Assembly (NCBI GenBank): GCA_045594565.1
Contig: JAZNYT010000060.1
Location: forward strand, 1 to 6,106
Source: RGIG6353 sp045594565
GTDB taxonomy: Bacteria; Bacillota; Clostridia; Oscillospirales; SIG627
Length of the DNA: 6,106 nucleotides
Direction of reading: 5' to 3'
Below the pieces are notes generated by a model. The model saw nothing but the letters and a program-made list of their open reading frames with translations, was not told the DNA's origin and searched no databases. Each line of letters begins with the position of its first letter. The first letter of the stretch is position 1. A program made the position numbers and the translations under genes. This document shows positions 5,197-6,106 of this stretch, piece by piece.

Positions 5197-5239
5197 AAAA
5201 CTTTTTGAAAAAAGTTTTTCTTCACCTTTCAAAAACTTT
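5197..5239 (+). terminator. A/T-rich hairpins, probable terminator of the 82-aa lipoprotein gene
   Basis: Starting 19 nt after the stop codon, AAAACTTTTT (5197-5206) can pair with AAAAAGTTTT (5209-5218), followed by TTTC. Alternatively AAAGTTTTT (5211-5219) can pair with AAAAACTTT (5231-5239), followed by AATATTTTTTA. The two stems share bases and exclude each other. Either would suit the end of a + strand transcript, but the stems contain only one G-C pair each, so efficiency is uncertain. Confidence 0.45.
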
Positions 5240-5268
5240 AATATTTTTTATAGTTTTCGGGAGAGTCA

Positions 5269-5303
5269 AAGAGAGGGGACTTTTATAAAAAGTCTCCTCT
5301 CTT
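5269..5303. repeat. 16-bp inverted repeat with 3-nt loop, role unclear
   Basis: AAGAGAGGGGACTTTT (5269-5284) pairs with AAAAGTCTCCTCTCTT (5288-5303) around ATA. All 16 pairs form in a + strand RNA, with one G-U wobble (5277/5295). This is the most stable fold in the 217-nt intergenic stretch 5179-5395. No U-tract follows on either side, so it is not a standard intrinsic terminator, although it could protect the 3' end of the lipoprotein mRNA or act as a backup for the preceding A/T-rich hairpins. Confidence 0.55.
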
Positions 5304-5355
5304 GAATATAATCAAATAGTTTTTTGCAAGAAAAAGTTACCTAAATTATTTGATG

Positions 5356-5400
5356 AATAAAAATAAGGGTATGGGAAAACCCATACCCTATATTTTTATT
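5356..5400 (-). terminator. Bidirectional intrinsic terminator after the oxidoreductase gene
   Basis: A 10-bp perfect stem, AGGGTATGGG (5366-5375) with CCCATACCCT (5380-5389), has the 4-nt loop AAAA. On the minus strand it is followed by TATTTTTATT (5365-5356), and it begins 6 nt after the stop codon of the pyruvate:ferredoxin oxidoreductase. On the + strand it is followed by ATATTTTTATT, so it should also stop transcripts coming from the 82-aa lipoprotein gene. It separates the two convergent units. Confidence 0.88.
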
Positions 5401-6106
5401 CGTTGTCGTACATCTTAGCTTGTCTTACAAGATCTTCGTACTTTTCCTTTGCCTTCTTAGCCGCTGCCTCGAAGAGAGCGTTTGCTCTGTCGGGGAATGC
5501 ACGGGTAAGTGAGGAGTAACGTACTTCGGAGTTGATGAACTCGATGTAATCCGCTGTGGGCTCCTTGGAGTCGATGGTAAGAGGATTCTTGCCTTCTGCC
5601 TTGAGAGCGGGATTAAATCTGAAGTTCTGCCAGTAGCCTGCCTGTACTGCCTTCTTCATTTCTGCCTGACAGTTAGTCATACCACCCTTGATTCTGTGAA
5701 GCTCACAAGGTGAGTAGCAGATGATGATTGAAGGTCCGTGGTAAGCTTCAGCCTCTGTAATTGCCTTGATTGTCTGGTTCATATCTGCACCCATGGAAAC
5801 CTGAGCAACATAGATGTAACCATAGCTCATAGCGATACCAGCAAGGTCTTTCTGCTTGATCTCTTTACCAGCAGATGCGAACTGAGCAACAGCACCAGTC
5901 GGTGTAGCCTTGGAGGACTGACCACCTGTGTTGGAGTATACCTCAGTGTTGAATACGATTACGTTGATGTTCTCGCCGGAAGCAAGTACATGGTCAAGAC
6001 CGTTGTAACCGATATCGTATGCCCAACCGTCACCACCGAAGATCCACTGACATTTCTTGGATAAGAATGTCTTGTTCTTGATGAGTTCTCTACATGTATC
6101 GCAGTC
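5396..6106 (-). CDS. nifJ: Pyruvate:ferredoxin (flavodoxin) oxidoreductase, C-terminal part (5' end outside window)
   Basis: The reading frame is open from the right edge to TAA at 5398-5396, giving the last 236 of roughly 1,170-1,180 residues in this family. The enzyme converts pyruvate and CoA to acetyl-CoA and CO2 and reduces ferredoxin; it is central to fermentative anaerobes. The visible part is the thiamine-diphosphate domain. FGGDGWAYDIGYNGLDHVLASG (with GDG at fragment residues 25-27) and TEVYSNTGGQSSKATPTGA bind the cofactor and its metal ion. Cys134 in YSPC corresponds to the C-terminal Cys that completes the proximal 4Fe-4S cluster in this family. EMKKAVQAGYWQNFRFNP and the C-terminal segment to KMYDNE follow. 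An internal ATG at 5830 is not a start. A strong terminator follows the stop. Confidence 0.97.
   Translation of the reverse strand, partial: DCDTCRELIKNKTFLSKKCQWIFGGDGWAYDIGYNGLDHVLASGENINVIVFNTEVYSNTGGQSSKATPTGAVAQFASAGKEIKQKDLAGIAMSYGYIYVAQVSMGADMNQTIKAITEAEAYHGPSIIICYSPCELHRIKGGMTNCQAEMKKAVQAGYWQNFRFNPALKAEGKNPLTIDSKEPTADYIEFINSEVRYSSLTRAFPDRANALFEAAAKKAKEKYEDLVRQAKMYDNE

Noticed and set aside
5311..5354. 8-bp inverted repeat ATCAAATA / TATTTGAT with a 28-nt gap
   Set aside because: It is short, A/T-rich and widely spaced, and could easily arise by chance here. No associated feature supports an operator or transposon end.
5738..6064. 108-codon + strand open frame opposite the oxidoreductase
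   Set aside because: It is fully antisense to a highly conserved coding region and its translation resembles no protein family.

Overview
The window looks like chromosomal DNA of a low-to-moderate-GC, spore-forming, anaerobic member of the Clostridia (Firmicutes/Bacillota). The evidence is a spoIIR sporulation gene, a pyruvate:ferredoxin oxidoreductase gene, an LtaS-type lipoteichoic-acid synthase homologue, strong AGGAGG-type ribosome binding sites and A/T-rich intergenic DNA with many intrinsic terminators. No genus can be named from the sequence alone. I see no mobile element, CRISPR array, tRNA or rRNA.

Layout, left to right. Positions 1-186 hold the possible last codons of a + strand gene, a 12-bp terminator hairpin (42-70) and two A/T-rich inverted repeats. 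A minus-strand lipoprotein of unknown function follows (187-771). Next is the classic translation operon, read on the minus strand as infC (1438-1962), rpmI (1222-1419) and rplT (834-1187), closed by an intrinsic terminator (787-818). Its near-consensus promoter is at 2107-2135, about 138 nt ahead of infC. The leader carries a terminator-like attenuator and alternative pairings. IF3 appears to start at an ATT codon, as infC does in other bacteria. Upstream, also on the minus strand, spoIIR (4225-4797) and an LtaS-like membrane phosphotransferase with an extra C-terminal IPT/TIG-like domain (2162-4198) form a probable two-gene unit. Divergent from spoIIR is a small 82-residue + strand lipoprotein (4930-5178). 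A 217-nt intergenic stretch rich in hairpins, ending in a bidirectional terminator, separates it from the 3' fifth of a pyruvate:ferredoxin oxidoreductase gene (5396-6106, minus strand) that runs off the right edge.

How the genes fit together. infC-rpmI-rplT encode initiation factor IF3 and ribosomal proteins L35 and L20. In Firmicutes L20 commonly represses this operon through its leader, and the ATT start gives IF3 a second, translational feedback. SpoIIR is the forespore signal that triggers pro-sigma-E processing, and its LtaS-like neighbour acts on the cell envelope, so the pair may be co-expressed in sporulation. The oxidoreductase is central anaerobic carbon metabolism. Most of the window is ordinary core genome. 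The points of interest are regulatory (the infC leader, a promoter/hairpin arrangement ahead of the 194-aa lipoprotein, a sigma-F-like element before spoIIR) and domain-level (the TIG-like tail on the LtaS homologue, paired Cys-to-Ser changes in SpoIIR). I did not find a convincing new multi-gene system.
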